A stretch of 64,000 bases of DNA from the NCBI GenBank assembly GCA_900769565.1, contig CAAGHC010000058.1, positions 1 to 64,000 on the forward strand, read 5' to 3'. How positions within the stretch are numbered: position 1 is the first letter of the stretch; each line of letters opens with the position of its first letter. The DNA comes from Clostridia bacterium. GTDB taxonomy: Bacteria > Bacillota > Clostridia > Christensenellales > Borkfalkiaceae. This document shows, one piece after another, positions 23,324 to 31,430 of the stretch. The notes below the pieces were generated by a model. That model searched no databases. It saw only the letters and a list, made by a program, of their open reading frames with translations, and was not told the DNA's origin. A program made the translations under genes and the position numbers.

Positions 23324-24505
23324 ATGAGCGATATTAAAATTTGCCAAACGATAGATACCTTTTTTCCGTCGGTTGACGGTGCGATAGGCGTTGCAAAACA
23401 TTACGGGCACGAATTAAATAAGATTGCAGAATGCAAGGTGGCAGTACCTAAAGCATCAAAAAAATCAAAGTACGTGGACAAGGAATCGTTTGAAGTTATC
23501 AGGTGTTCATCATTATCTGCGCCAGAAGGTTATCGTGCAGGTATGCCCAAATTTGACTGCAAGTTCAAAAAGAGAATGAAAGCGGAAAACTTTGATATAA
23601 TCCACACTCATTCTCCCTTTACTATGGGTAGATTTGCCGTTAAACTAGCAAAAAAGAATTCAATCCCGTTAGTTGCGACTTTACATACACAATATCATCA
23701 GGATTTTGAAAGGGTTTTCCACAACTTTAAACCGTTAGTTAATATTGCAATAAAGTTTATCGTAAAGGTGTTTAATCGTGCCGATAGCGTATGGACGGTA
23801 AGTGAAAAATCTTGCAAATTCTTGCGTGATTACGGCTATAAAGGAAAGATTGAAGTGGTTAGGAACGGAACGGATTTTTCCTATCCTACCAATGCTGAAG
23901 AGCTTATTGAAAGGGTTAACAATGCACACGATTTAAAAGGACAAGAAAACGTTTTCTTGTTCGTTGGCAGAATGGCGTGGTATAAAAACTTAAAACTTTT
24001 AATCGACGGCCTAAAAATTGCAAAGGACGCCGGTAAAAACTTTAAGATGGTTTTCGTTGGTGGTGGTTTTGACTTTGAGGACGTAAAAAAATACGTTCAA
24101 AAGGTGGGGTTATCGGACGACTTTATTTTCGTTGGGCCTGTAAAAGATAGAGAACTTCTTCAAGGCTACTATTTAAGAAGTGATTTAATGCTTTTCCCGT
24201 CGACTTTCGATATGGCAACGGTAACTAAAGAAGAGGCGGCGGCACATAAAAAGGCAGCGCTACTAATACGTGGTTCGTGTAGTGCCGAACTCATTGAAGA
24301 TAACGTTAACGGGTTTTTATGTGAAGAAACTGCTGAAAGTTTTGGTGAAAAGGTAATTGAACTTTGCGATAAGCCCGAACTTGTAAAGCAAGCAGGTGAG
24401 CATGCGGGAACTAGTCTTTATCGCAACTGGGAAATGGTTGCAAAAGACGTGTTAGAACGCTATAAAGCCATTATTGAGCAAAAGAAACAAAAGGCAAGTA
24501 AGTAA
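23324..24505 (+). CDS. GT4 family glycosyltransferase
   Basis: 393-aa GT-B glycosyltransferase. The N-terminal domain has TIDTFFPSVDGAIGVAKHYG and HTHSPFTMGRFAVKLAKK. The donor-binding C-terminal domain has NVFLFVGRMAWYKNLKLLIDGLK and a modified ExxxxxxxE region (TFDMATVTKEEAAAHKKA) with Asp at the first position. Related proteins glycosylate diacylglycerol or surface polymers. The adjacent flippase-like and GT28 genes and co-transcription with glf suit glycolipid or galactofuranose-containing polymer assembly. The start follows AAGGAG. A bidirectional terminator follows. Acceptor unknown. Confidence 0.85.
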   Translation: MSDIKICQTIDTFFPSVDGAIGVAKHYGHELNKIAECKVAVPKASKKSKYVDKESFEVIRCSSLSAPEGYRAGMPKFDCKFKKRMKAENFDIIHTHSPFTMGRFAVKLAKKNSIPLVATLHTQYHQDFERVFHNFKPLVNIAIKFIVKVFNRADSVWTVSEKSCKFLRDYGYKGKIEVVRNGTDFSYPTNAEELIERVNNAHDLKGQENVFLFVGRMAWYKNLKLLIDGLKIAKDAGKNFKMVFVGGGFDFEDVKKYVQKVGLSDDFIFVGPVKDRELLQGYYLRSDLMLFPSTFDMATVTKEEAAAHKKAALLIRGSCSAELIEDNVNGFLCEETAESFGEKVIELCDKPELVKQAGEHAGTSLYRNWEMVAKDVLERYKAIIEQKKQKASK

Positions 24506-24520
24506 AATTAAGCAAAAAAG

Positions 24521-24556
24521 AAAAGTCCTTTTTCATGTAAAAAAGGACTTTTTAAT
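24521..24556. terminator. Bidirectional terminator after the GT4 gene
   Basis: 12- to 13-bp stem AAAAGTCCTTTTT/AAAAAGGACTTTTT (24521-24533, 24539-24552) flanked by A and T tracts. Confidence 0.85.
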
Positions 24557-24589
24557 TTTAAATCAAAATTTAAATTGTTCCACCCAGAA

Positions 24590-25939
24590 CTATTCTAAAG
24601 GTTTTTCTAAAAGCGCTTTTCTTTTGTCCGAACGCTTTTTTAAGGTTGCAAAGAAGAAACCTATTATAATAAAACTATAAAAACTAAAAATTCTCCAAAC
24701 AATCATTGCGGGGAAAGCAAGCCCAGCCATAAGACCTATTTCAAATAGCAAATAGAAAGAAAGGTCGGCAGCACCCGAGTTTCCAGGGGTGGGGATAAAC
24801 GAGATTGCTGCATAAAGAATTAGAGAAATTTGCACTACTTGTAACCATTCGGTAAAGCCTTCAACACCCACAAGGTCGTAACCGAACATTTTAAGAGAAA
24901 AGAAGGCAATAGACGCTAATGCTAATTGTTCGCCAAAACTAACGAGTAAAGTTAGCGCAAACACTAACGGGTTAGTCGCCATCTTTTTAAGACATCTAGA
25001 GTTGTGAACAACAGTCTTGACCGTCTTATAAGCAAGCACTCGCGGATTTTTAACGAGTTTTAATTTTCCTGCCAAAAACATGGCGAAATTTACTAATTTC
25101 GAGCCCACTCTCGGTAGCATTGAGAAAAAAACCACCATAAAAGGCATAAAGAAACAACACACTAAACCAACGATAGCGAGCACGGAAAATATCTTTGGGA
25201 ATACGCTGATTATATAGTCTGGGGTATGGAAAGCGTTAGATTGAAACAAAATCAACGCTACAATTCCCAAGGTTACGAAAGCAAATTGATTTAAGAAGAA
25301 AGCGGCAATCGGCATTGAAGATGCCGCACCACCGTGTACACCGTGTTTAGAAAGGTGATAAATTTCAAAAGGTTGCCCGCCTACTGCAAGTGGGGTAACG
25401 CAGTTGTAATAAGAACCGATAATACCCGTTTCAAAACAAGTACGGAAGTGAAATTTTCCCGTTATAGACTTGCACATGATTGAAAGTTTACAGCCCTTAA
25501 ATAAAAAACATAAAAACAACGAGAAGAGCGCAAGAATTAAATATTGCCAGCTAGAAGTGAAAATATCCTTTAGTTGCTCGCTTGACGGGAAAGACCTTTC
25601 ACCAGCCCCCGAAAAATCGCTGTAAGCGGTAAAGGCAAGAACGATAGCGACTAGTGCAATAAAAGTGATGGTGACCAAGCGCTTAAATAACTTTTGACGT
25701 TTGGATATATTTTCTTCTTCGAATTTATCTACGCCGAGAACCCTTGTCATGGTAATTTGTTTACCGATACTTTTTACAGTGGTTTTCTCAACGAAGTCAG
25801 CCTTTTTTATTGATTTAGATTGTTTTTTCTCCGATTGAGATGGAAGTTTATCTGCAGAAATTTGAACTATTACGGGTTCTGCGTTATCGTCAACTTCGAT
25901 CTTATTTATAATCGGAACGTTTTTTTCATAATTATCCAT
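24590..25939 (-). CDS. LPG-synthase-TM/flippase-like membrane protein (UPF0104)
   Basis: 449-aa protein with a hydrophilic N-terminal cytoplasmic region of about 85 residues and then about eight TM helices. The conserved YYNCVTPLAVGGQPFEIYHLSKHG, FIPTPGNSGAADLSFYLLF and FKGCKLSIMCKSI segments match the lysylphosphatidylglycerol synthase TM/flippase-like family. Such proteins translocate lipids or glycolipids. There is no C-terminal aminoacyl-transferase domain. Glycosyltransferases on both sides support a glycolipid role. The only start (25939) has no Shine-Dalgarno site, and the promoter ends 8 nt upstream, so a leaderless mRNA is likely. Confidence 0.82.
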   Translation of the reverse strand: MDNYEKNVPIINKIEVDDNAEPVIVQISADKLPSQSEKKQSKSIKKADFVEKTTVKSIGKQITMTRVLGVDKFEEENISKRQKLFKRLVTITFIALVAIVLAFTAYSDFSGAGERSFPSSEQLKDIFTSSWQYLILALFSLFLCFLFKGCKLSIMCKSITGKFHFRTCFETGIIGSYYNCVTPLAVGGQPFEIYHLSKHGVHGGAASSMPIAAFFLNQFAFVTLGIVALILFQSNAFHTPDYIISVFPKIFSVLAIVGLVCCFFMPFMVVFFSMLPRVGSKLVNFAMFLAGKLKLVKNPRVLAYKTVKTVVHNSRCLKKMATNPLVFALTLLVSFGEQLALASIAFFSLKMFGYDLVGVEGFTEWLQVVQISLILYAAISFIPTPGNSGAADLSFYLLFEIGLMAGLAFPAMIVWRIFSFYSFIIIGFFFATLKKRSDKRKALLEKPLE

Positions 25940-25947
25940 ACATAGAT

Positions 25948-25976
25948 ATTCTATATTAAAAACAATTAAAAGTCAA
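25948..25976 (-). promoter_or_regulatory. Promoter of the flippase-like gene, apparently leaderless
   Basis: Minus strand TTGACT (25976-25971), 17-nt spacer, TAGAAT (25953-25948). The ATG is at 25939. Confidence 0.7.
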
Positions 25977-26004
25977 CCTAAAAATCAAAAAATGGACAAA
26001 CGGC

Positions 26005-26033
26005 TTGACATATCTTGTCAATTAAACTAAAAT
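26005..26033 (+). promoter_or_regulatory. Promoter of the GT28 gene with overlapping palindrome
   Basis: TTGACA (26005-26010), 17-nt spacer, TAAAAT (26028-26033). The -35 box is the left arm of the inverted repeat TTGACA-TATCT-TGTCAA (26005-26021), a candidate operator. Confidence 0.75.
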
Positions 26034-26068
26034 TAAATTATAAACAATGTTTTTAAAAAGGGAAAATT

Positions 26069-27235
26069 ATGGAAAAAGTTAAGCCTAAAGTAGTATTTAC
26101 CATGGTGGAGGCGGGCATGGGGCATATAATTCCTATGCAAGTTATCGCTAGCGCGTTTGAGAGTAAATACGGTGATAAGTGTGAAGTCGTAACCACTCAT
26201 ATTTTTTCCGAAAGCGAATATCGTGCTGTTAGAGAAATGGGCGAAGAACTAAACGAACATACTAAAAAAACTTCTTCGGACTTTTTCTATAATAAAATTG
26301 AAACGATTTCCTACGCCCTTTCTTCAAAATTGACGTTAAAGGTTTTAGATGCGCATTTTAAAAAGGCGATTAAACTTTTTGTAAAAGAATTCGGGCAGTT
26401 AAATCCAGACCTTATAGTTTCTTCTTATTATTTGCCATCCCACCTTGCTAGGAAAGCCAACGAGCAGGGGGTAACTGATACTTTGATAGCAACCTATTCG
26501 CCCGACCCGTATATTTATCCCGCATGGGATAGGACGTGTGACCTTTTTATCGTTAATAATCAAAAGGCGTTTGATATGGCGATAAAAAAGGGCTTTGAAT
26601 TAAAAAAGACCTTGCAAGTTCCGTTTATTTATAAAGAAGAATTCGCATCTTTAGATACTAATAAAGTTTCAACAAGAGAAAAATTAGGGGTTAAAGATAA
26701 ATTCACTGTATTATTTACGGGTGGCGCGTATGGGACAAAAGGTACGGAAAGACTTATTAAGACCTTACTTCAAACCCAAAAAAATATAAACCTAATCGCA
26801 GTTTGTGGCAAAAATCAAACTATATACGACAATCTTTTAGCAATGACTAGTTTAAAAGACGATAGCGTAGATTATAAGGTTATCGGTTATACTGATAGGT
26901 TGTCTGAATACATGGTTTGTTCGGACGTAATTATAGGCAAAGCAGGTTCTAATACCGTTATGGAAACGGCACGACTTGGTAAACCTTTAATTATAAATAG
27001 GGAGGCAAGTAGGCTGGAAGAAATAACCGCGGTCTATGCAAAAGCGCAAGGTTTGGCGTTAAGAATTAAAAGCCCTAAAAAAATATCCAACCTTATTAAA
27101 GAATGGGCTAGTGATAAGCGTGCGCTAAAAGATTTCGAGATAAATGCTAAAAAGTTTTGCGTCGATACGGGCGCAGAAACGGTTGCAGATGCACTCTTTG
27201 AACTGTTAAAAACCAAACACCCAAATTTAAGCTAA
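26069..27235 (+). CDS. GT28 glycosyltransferase, MGDG synthase/UgtP-like
   Basis: 388-aa GT-B enzyme predicted to transfer a hexose to diacylglycerol. The N-terminal VFTMVEAGMGHIIPMQVIASAFESKYG matches the MGDG-synthase-type acceptor domain. The C-terminal FTGGAYGTKGTERLIKTLL and VCSDVIIGKAGSNTVMETARLGKPLIINR segments form the nucleotide-sugar site of the GT28 group. The start follows AAAAGGGAAAA. It has its own strong promoter with a palindrome. With the flippase-like gene and GT4 it forms a probable membrane-glycolipid locus. The sugar donor is not determinable here. Confidence 0.82.
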   Translation: MEKVKPKVVFTMVEAGMGHIIPMQVIASAFESKYGDKCEVVTTHIFSESEYRAVREMGEELNEHTKKTSSDFFYNKIETISYALSSKLTLKVLDAHFKKAIKLFVKEFGQLNPDLIVSSYYLPSHLARKANEQGVTDTLIATYSPDPYIYPAWDRTCDLFIVNNQKAFDMAIKKGFELKKTLQVPFIYKEEFASLDTNKVSTREKLGVKDKFTVLFTGGAYGTKGTERLIKTLLQTQKNINLIAVCGKNQTIYDNLLAMTSLKDDSVDYKVIGYTDRLSEYMVCSDVIIGKAGSNTVMETARLGKPLIINREASRLEEITAVYAKAQGLALRIKSPKKISNLIKEWASDKRALKDFEINAKKFCVDTGAETVADALFELLKTKHPNLS

Positions 27236-27240
27236 TAATG

Positions 27241-27275
27241 AAAAAACTCGGCTTGCAAAAAGCCGAGTTTTTTAA
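27241..27275. terminator. Bidirectional terminator, GT28 / rplI
   Basis: 12-bp stem AAAACTCGGCTT/AAGCCGAGTTTT in a loop GCAAA, followed by TT on the plus strand and A-tract on the other side. Confidence 0.85.
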
Positions 27276-27290
27276 TATTGATAAACGATT

Positions 27291-27731
27291 TTAGTTAATG
27301 ATGTTTACGGTAATTTTCGCAGTTTCTTCAGGCGAGATTTTTACCGTTACGGGGTATACGCCCGCAGTTTTAACGTTAGACTGTAAAACAAATTTTTTCT
27401 TGTCGATATCAAAGCCTAATTCGTAGAGTTTATCTGCGATTTCTTTATTCGTTACGCTACCGAAAAATTTACCGGATGCACCACTTTTAACTTGAATGGT
27501 TATCTCCGTGCCATCGAGTTTTTCACGAAGTTCTTTATTTGCTTTTAAGGTTTCTTTTCTATGAAATTCTTGCGCTGCCTTTTGAGCTTTATTCTCGTTT
27601 ACAGCTTGTGCGTCGGCAGGCTTTGCAAGCCCCTTTTTAATTAAAAAATTTTGCGCAAATCCGTCCTTTGCCTCAATTATATCGCCCGCTTTACCCGAGC
27701 CTTTAACGTCTTTTAGTAATACTACTTTCAT
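27291..27731 (-). CDS. rplI: 50S ribosomal protein L9
   Basis: 146-aa large-subunit protein with the L9 N-terminal signature MKVVLLKDVKGSGKAGDIIEAKDGFAQNFLIKKGLA, a long connecting helix (about 45-75), and the C-terminal domain (GASGKFFGSVTNKEIADKL). Length is normal. The start follows AAGGAG. It stands alone here, away from rpsR/rpsF/dnaB partners often seen elsewhere, with its own TTGACT-17-TAAAAT promoter. Confidence 0.97.
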   Translation of the reverse strand: MKVVLLKDVKGSGKAGDIIEAKDGFAQNFLIKKGLAKPADAQAVNENKAQKAAQEFHRKETLKANKELREKLDGTEITIQVKSGASGKFFGSVTNKEIADKLYELGFDIDKKKFVLQSNVKTAGVYPVTVKISPEETAKITVNIIN

Positions 27732-27761
27732 AAACGCGCTCCTTATTATTTTATCAATAAT

Positions 27762-27790
27762 ATTTTAAGCCTAAAACCAAAAAAAGTCAA
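27762..27790 (-). promoter_or_regulatory. Promoter of rplI
   Basis: Minus strand TTGACT (27790-27785), 17-nt spacer, TAAAAT (27767-27762). Confidence 0.7.
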
Positions 27791-27847
27791 TCATATACGG
27801 TATAGAATTTCTTTTATGGGGCATATTAAATTTACAAGGAGAATGCT

Positions 27848-27988
27848 ATGAAAAATAATTGTATCAAATGTGACGTTACTAAATGTAAACACAATGCAGA
27901 CGGCCATAACTGCGCTTTAGAAAGCATTAAGGTTACTTGCTGTTGTGGCGAACAATGCACTTGTTGTGGCGATTACGCTGAAAGATAA
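27848..27988 (+). CDS. DUF1540 small cysteine-rich protein
   Basis: 46-aa protein translated directly from the sequence (ATG 27848, TAA ending 27988). It has eleven cysteines in a pattern IKCDVTKCKHNADGHNCAL, then VTCCCGEQCTCCGDYAE, which fits DUF1540 proteins of spore formers; these probably bind metal. The start follows ACAAGGAGA. Function unknown. A terminator follows at about 28047-28080. Confidence 0.8.
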   Translation: MKNNCIKCDVTKCKHNADGHNCALESIKVTCCCGEQCTCCGDYAER

Positions 27989-28046
27989 ATAGGCTAAACA
28001 GGTTAGTAAAAACCAAAGTCAATTAAAAAACCAAGGTAAAAACAAA

Positions 28047-28080
28047 GAAGGTTGCAAACAATTTGCAACCTTCTTCTTTC
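28047..28080. terminator. Bidirectional terminator between DUF1540 and the small minus-strand ORF
   Basis: 12-bp perfect stem GAAGGTTGCAAA/TTTGCAACCTTC (28047-28058, 28062-28073). Plus side followed by TTCTTTC, minus side followed by TTTGTTTTTACC. Confidence 0.88.
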
Positions 28081-28085
28081 ATATA

Positions 28086-28160
28086 TTATTCCGGAAATCT
28101 AAAACCCAAGTCGGTAACACCGACAAAACCAACCAAAAATAATGGCTGTTCCTTAATCAT
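28086..28160 (-). CDS. Candidate 24-aa small protein on a leaderless mRNA
   Basis: A 25-codon ORF runs on the minus strand from ATG at 28160 to TAA at 28086. The peptide begins MIKEQPLFLV, has a GFVGV core and ends TDLGFRFPE. A near-perfect promoter (TTGACA-16-TATAAT) ends 6 nt before the ATG, so the transcript should start at or next to the AUG. A strong terminator begins 13 nt after the stop. The whole transcript would be about 125 nt. It could instead be a non-coding RNA, but the exact fit of promoter, ORF and terminator favours a peptide. No homology is claimed. Confidence 0.5.
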   Translation of the reverse strand: MIKEQPLFLVGFVGVTDLGFRFPE

Positions 28161-28166
28161 GCCTGT

Positions 28167-28194
28167 ATTATAACACAAAAATTATATTTGTCAA
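28167..28194 (-). promoter_or_regulatory. Strong promoter of the 24-codon ORF
   Basis: Minus strand TTGACA (28194-28189), 16-nt spacer, TATAAT (28172-28167) with extended TGT. The rest of the gap up to the greA promoter (28195-28319) is AT-rich with no further feature seen. Confidence 0.8.
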
Positions 28195-28319
28195 GGGGTT
28201 TTTGAAAAATTTTTTCACTTTTTTATATATTTTTTCAATATTTTTTACATTTTAGGACTGTAAAATTTAAAAATCGAGCCGATAACCTATTATGAGCTGA
28301 ACGATTATGCCTTATTGCG

Positions 28320-28348
28320 TTGACAAATTTTATAATATATATTATAAT
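28320..28348 (+). promoter_or_regulatory. Consensus promoter of the greA operon
   Basis: TTGACA (28320-28325), 17-nt spacer, TATAAT (28343-28348), both perfect. Confidence 0.88.
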
Positions 28349-28409
28349 ACCTAGGTTAGAACTATAAGCGGAAGTGTTTTTCGCTATCAAAATAAAAGGA
28401 GAAACTAAA

Positions 28410-28877
28410 ATGGCAGAAGAAGTATTGCTTACTAAAGAAGGCAAAGAAGAACTTGAAAAACGTCTTGAATACTTAAAGGTTGAAAAGCGTGCGGAAATTA
28501 CCGAAAGAATTAAAACGGCAAGAGAATTCGGTGACCTTTCCGAAAACGCTGAATACGACGCAGCTAAAAACGAACAAGCAATGATAGAGGGTGAAATACT
28601 CGAAATCGAAAACAAATTAAAACATGCGGTTATCATTAAGGACGGTGCAAAAAAAGGCACGGTTTCTATCGGTAGCAAAGTTGACTTTATCGACGACGAA
28701 ACGGGCGAACTTTGCACTTATGAAATCGTTGGTACTACCGAAGCAGACGTAGAATTAGGTAGAATTTCTAACGAATCGCCTATAGGCTATGCACTTATCG
28801 GTAAAAAAGCAGGGGATAACGTTAAGGTTGTTGTTCCTGCTGGCATCACGTCTTTGACGATTAAAAAAGTATATTAA
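28410..28877 (+). CDS. greA: Transcription elongation factor GreA
   Basis: 155-aa factor that enters the RNA polymerase secondary channel and stimulates cleavage of backtracked RNA. The N-terminal coiled coil carries REFGDLSENAEYDAAKNEQA with the acidic tip (Asp/Glu pair), and the C-terminal FKBP-like domain ends with SPIGYALIGKKAGDNVKV. The start at 28410 follows AAAAGGAG; the longer in-frame ORF begins inside the leader. It heads an operon greA-lysS-hypothetical-tmk-holB-ricT driven by a perfect promoter. Confidence 0.97.
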   Translation: MAEEVLLTKEGKEELEKRLEYLKVEKRAEITERIKTAREFGDLSENAEYDAAKNEQAMIEGEILEIENKLKHAVIIKDGAKKGTVSIGSKVDFIDDETGELCTYEIVGTTEADVELGRISNESPIGYALIGKKAGDNVKVVVPAGITSLTIKKVY

Positions 28878-28900
28878 TTTTACATTTTAAGGAAACAATC

Positions 28901-30403
28901 ATGGAAGAAAACAGAATTTCGGCAGTTACCGAAGAACAAGATTTAAGCGAGATTTTAAAAATTAGGCGTGAAAAGTTAGACGCTTTAGTTCAAGCGGGCA
29001 AAAACCCTTTTGAAAAGGTTAGATACGACAGAACTGCATACAGTCAAGATATTAAGGATAATTACGCTGAATACGAAGAAAAGGAAGTTGGAATAGCTGG
29101 TAGGTTAATCAGCAAAAGAATTATGGGTAAAGCGTCTTTTGCCGTTATTTTAGACGGTAAAGGCACTATTCAATCATACCTTTCTATAAACGACTTGGGC
29201 GACGATTACGTAGCGTTTAAAGATTTTGATATCGGCGATATTATCGGTATAACCGGTTTCGTGTTTACAACCCGTACGGGTGAAATTTCCGTTCATGCTA
29301 AAAAGGTAGAACTTTTGGCAAAATCACTTTTACCGTTGCCTGAAAAGTATCACGGCTTAAAAGACGAAGACACTAGATACCGCCAAAGAGAAATCGACCT
29401 TATTGCCAACCCCGAAGTTAAGCGTACTTTCATTATGCGTTCAAAAATAATGTCGGCAATCAGGAATTATCTCGACAGCGTGGGCTATTTAGAAGTTGAC
29501 ACCCCCGTTCTTCAACCACTTGAAATCGGTGCATCTGCAAGACCGTTTAAGACCCACCATAACGCTCTCGATATAGATATGTATTTGAGAATAGAAACCG
29601 AACTTTACCTTAAAAGACTTATCGTAGGTGGTTTTGATAAGGTTTACGAAGTTGGTAGAATTTTCCGTAACGAAGGTATGGACAGGTCGCACAACCCTGA
29701 ATTTACTACGGTTGAAATGTATCAAGCGTACAGCGATTACTTCGATATGATGAACTTGATTGAAGATATGTATCGCACCATAACCGTTCAAGTTTGCGGT
29801 ACGGACAAGATAAACTATCTCGGTGTAGAAATCGACATGGGCAAAAAATGGGAAAGACTTACCATGGTTGAAGCCGTTAAAAAATACGCTGGCGTAGACT
29901 TTAACGACTGGGCAACCGACGAAGAGGCTCGTGCAGTTGCTAAAAAGATGAACGTTGAAGTGGAAGAAGGGGACGAGGCTACCAAAGGCCACGTGCTAAT
30001 CGCATTCTTCGACGCTTTTGTTGAAGATAAACTTATTCAACCTACCATAATCTACGATTATCCCGTTGAAAATTCTCCGCTTGCAAAACGCAAGCCCACC
30101 AACCCTGCGTTTACCGAAAGATTTGAATACTTTATTTACGCAAGAGAAATGGGTAACGCTTTCTCTGAACTTAACGACCCGATTGACCAAAAGGAAAGAT
30201 TCGTTAAGCAAGTTGAAGCAAAGCGTGCAAAGGGTGGCAACGACGCTAAAGTGGATGAAGATTTCGTTACGGCGCTCGAATACGGGCTTCCCCCGACGGG
30301 TGGTCTTGGTTTCGGTGTAGATAGATTAGTTATGTTGCTTACCGATAGCGCATCTATTAGGGACGTTATTTTGTTCCCCACTATGAAACCTATAAAAAAA
30401 TAA
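28901..30403 (+). CDS. lysS: Lysyl-tRNA synthetase, class II
   Basis: 500-aa enzyme charging tRNA-Lys. The N-terminal OB-fold anticodon-binding domain spans about 60-165. The class II core has motif 2 (EVGRIFRNEGMDRSHNPEFTTVEMYQAY) and motif 3 (GLGFGVDRLVMLLTDSASIRDVILFPTMK). Length is standard. The start follows TAAGGAAAC, 23 nt after greA. No T-box is present, so it appears to be expressed constitutively with greA. Confidence 0.97.
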   Translation: MEENRISAVTEEQDLSEILKIRREKLDALVQAGKNPFEKVRYDRTAYSQDIKDNYAEYEEKEVGIAGRLISKRIMGKASFAVILDGKGTIQSYLSINDLGDDYVAFKDFDIGDIIGITGFVFTTRTGEISVHAKKVELLAKSLLPLPEKYHGLKDEDTRYRQREIDLIANPEVKRTFIMRSKIMSAIRNYLDSVGYLEVDTPVLQPLEIGASARPFKTHHNALDIDMYLRIETELYLKRLIVGGFDKVYEVGRIFRNEGMDRSHNPEFTTVEMYQAYSDYFDMMNLIEDMYRTITVQVCGTDKINYLGVEIDMGKKWERLTMVEAVKKYAGVDFNDWATDEEARAVAKKMNVEVEEGDEATKGHVLIAFFDAFVEDKLIQPTIIYDYPVENSPLAKRKPTNPAFTERFEYFIYAREMGNAFSELNDPIDQKERFVKQVEAKRAKGGNDAKVDEDFVTALEYGLPPTGGLGFGVDRLVMLLTDSASIRDVILFPTMKPIKK

Positions 30404-30422
30404 TTGCTAATTAAAGGTAAAA

Positions 30423-31418
30423 ATGGATAATAGATTAACTAAAAAAAGACTGTCCGAGTTTTTGCAATACGAGTGGATATTTATACTCGTTATTGCAATC
30501 GTCGGAATAATCGTGTGGGAATTTGTCTACACGGTATCTGCCGTTAGGTTGACAACTGGTCAGTACTTTAAAATTTATTACGACCAATCAGTATCGGGAA
30601 CTAGTTCTGGTCAACTTAATTCGTTAATGGATGAAAAAGATGCTTTCAGTTACGACGTTTTGAAGGTTGACTATGAAGAGTTGACGGGTAATATGGAAAT
30701 TCTTTCGGCACGTTTATCCGTGCAAGAAGGGGACGTAATTTTTACCGACGTCAAAGCGCCTGCAGAAGACGCTAAAACCAAGGTTGTAAGTGCAAACACG
30801 CTTATAGACTCTTTCCCCGTATACGATTTAGGACATATGCTAGAAGATGCGGAAAACTATCTTGCTAAATTCTTAAAGGACGGCGTTACGGCTGACGGCG
30901 CACAGTTGGAATTTGAGAACTTAAGTTCGGAAAAGATTGAAAATCATTTTTTAACCAGAATGAAAAAGGACAACCGTTTCCGTTCGGAAGAACAAAAGCG
31001 TGTGGGCGTTGAGCAAGAAAAAGGCAGGATAGAAAAACTCTGTAAGGAAGTGAAAGACTTTAAGATAGTGCTTTCGCAAGACGATAGTTGGTTTTATAAG
31101 TACACCAAGTACGAGCAGGCGTCTATAAACACCACGGGTGTAAATAAGGATGAATATCAATACGCATACCAAAAAGAAATTGACGAAGGCAGAGAGAACA
31201 CCCGTTACGGTATACGTTTGTCCGCGCTCAAAGGTGGCAAACGCTCGGTGGCAGAATACTTTAAATTGAAAAATGCAACCGATGCAACCGACGTGGTGGT
31301 TTTATTCTTCGATTTCTTCGAGGGTGGAAAGAAAATAGAATCGCAACCTGATTTACAGTTTGAATGTATATCGTTTTTTAACACGATAGTTAGAGAATGT
31401 AGTGATATATTAGGCTAA
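30423..31418 (+). CDS. Uncharacterised membrane-anchored protein
   Basis: 331-aa protein with one TM helix near the N-terminus (WIFILVIAIVGIIVWEFVYTV, about 18-39) and a large, mostly external or cytosolic soluble part without recognised motifs. The charged segment around 175-215 is probably helical (KKDNRFRSEEQKRVGVEQEK). It sits between lysS and tmk in the housekeeping operon, 19 nt after lysS and 12 nt before tmk. A positionally conserved hypothetical gene of this kind may have a DNA- or envelope-related task, but nothing in the sequence shows it. Confidence 0.6.
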   Translation: MDNRLTKKRLSEFLQYEWIFILVIAIVGIIVWEFVYTVSAVRLTTGQYFKIYYDQSVSGTSSGQLNSLMDEKDAFSYDVLKVDYEELTGNMEILSARLSVQEGDVIFTDVKAPAEDAKTKVVSANTLIDSFPVYDLGHMLEDAENYLAKFLKDGVTADGAQLEFENLSSEKIENHFLTRMKKDNRFRSEEQKRVGVEQEKGRIEKLCKEVKDFKIVLSQDDSWFYKYTKYEQASINTTGVNKDEYQYAYQKEIDEGRENTRYGIRLSALKGGKRSVAEYFKLKNATDATDVVVLFFDFFEGGKKIESQPDLQFECISFFNTIVRECSDILG

Positions 31419-31430
31419 CGAAGGAAATTT

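Noticed and set aside
28086..28160. SRP or 6S RNA instead of the small ORF
   Set aside because: Neither the SRP tetraloop/GGAAGGAAGCAGCC-type core nor 6S length is present.
27985..28320. CRISPR array or tandem repeats in the AT-rich stretch
   Set aside because: No repeated unit with spacers; only homopolymer-rich sequence. No CRISPR array was found elsewhere either.
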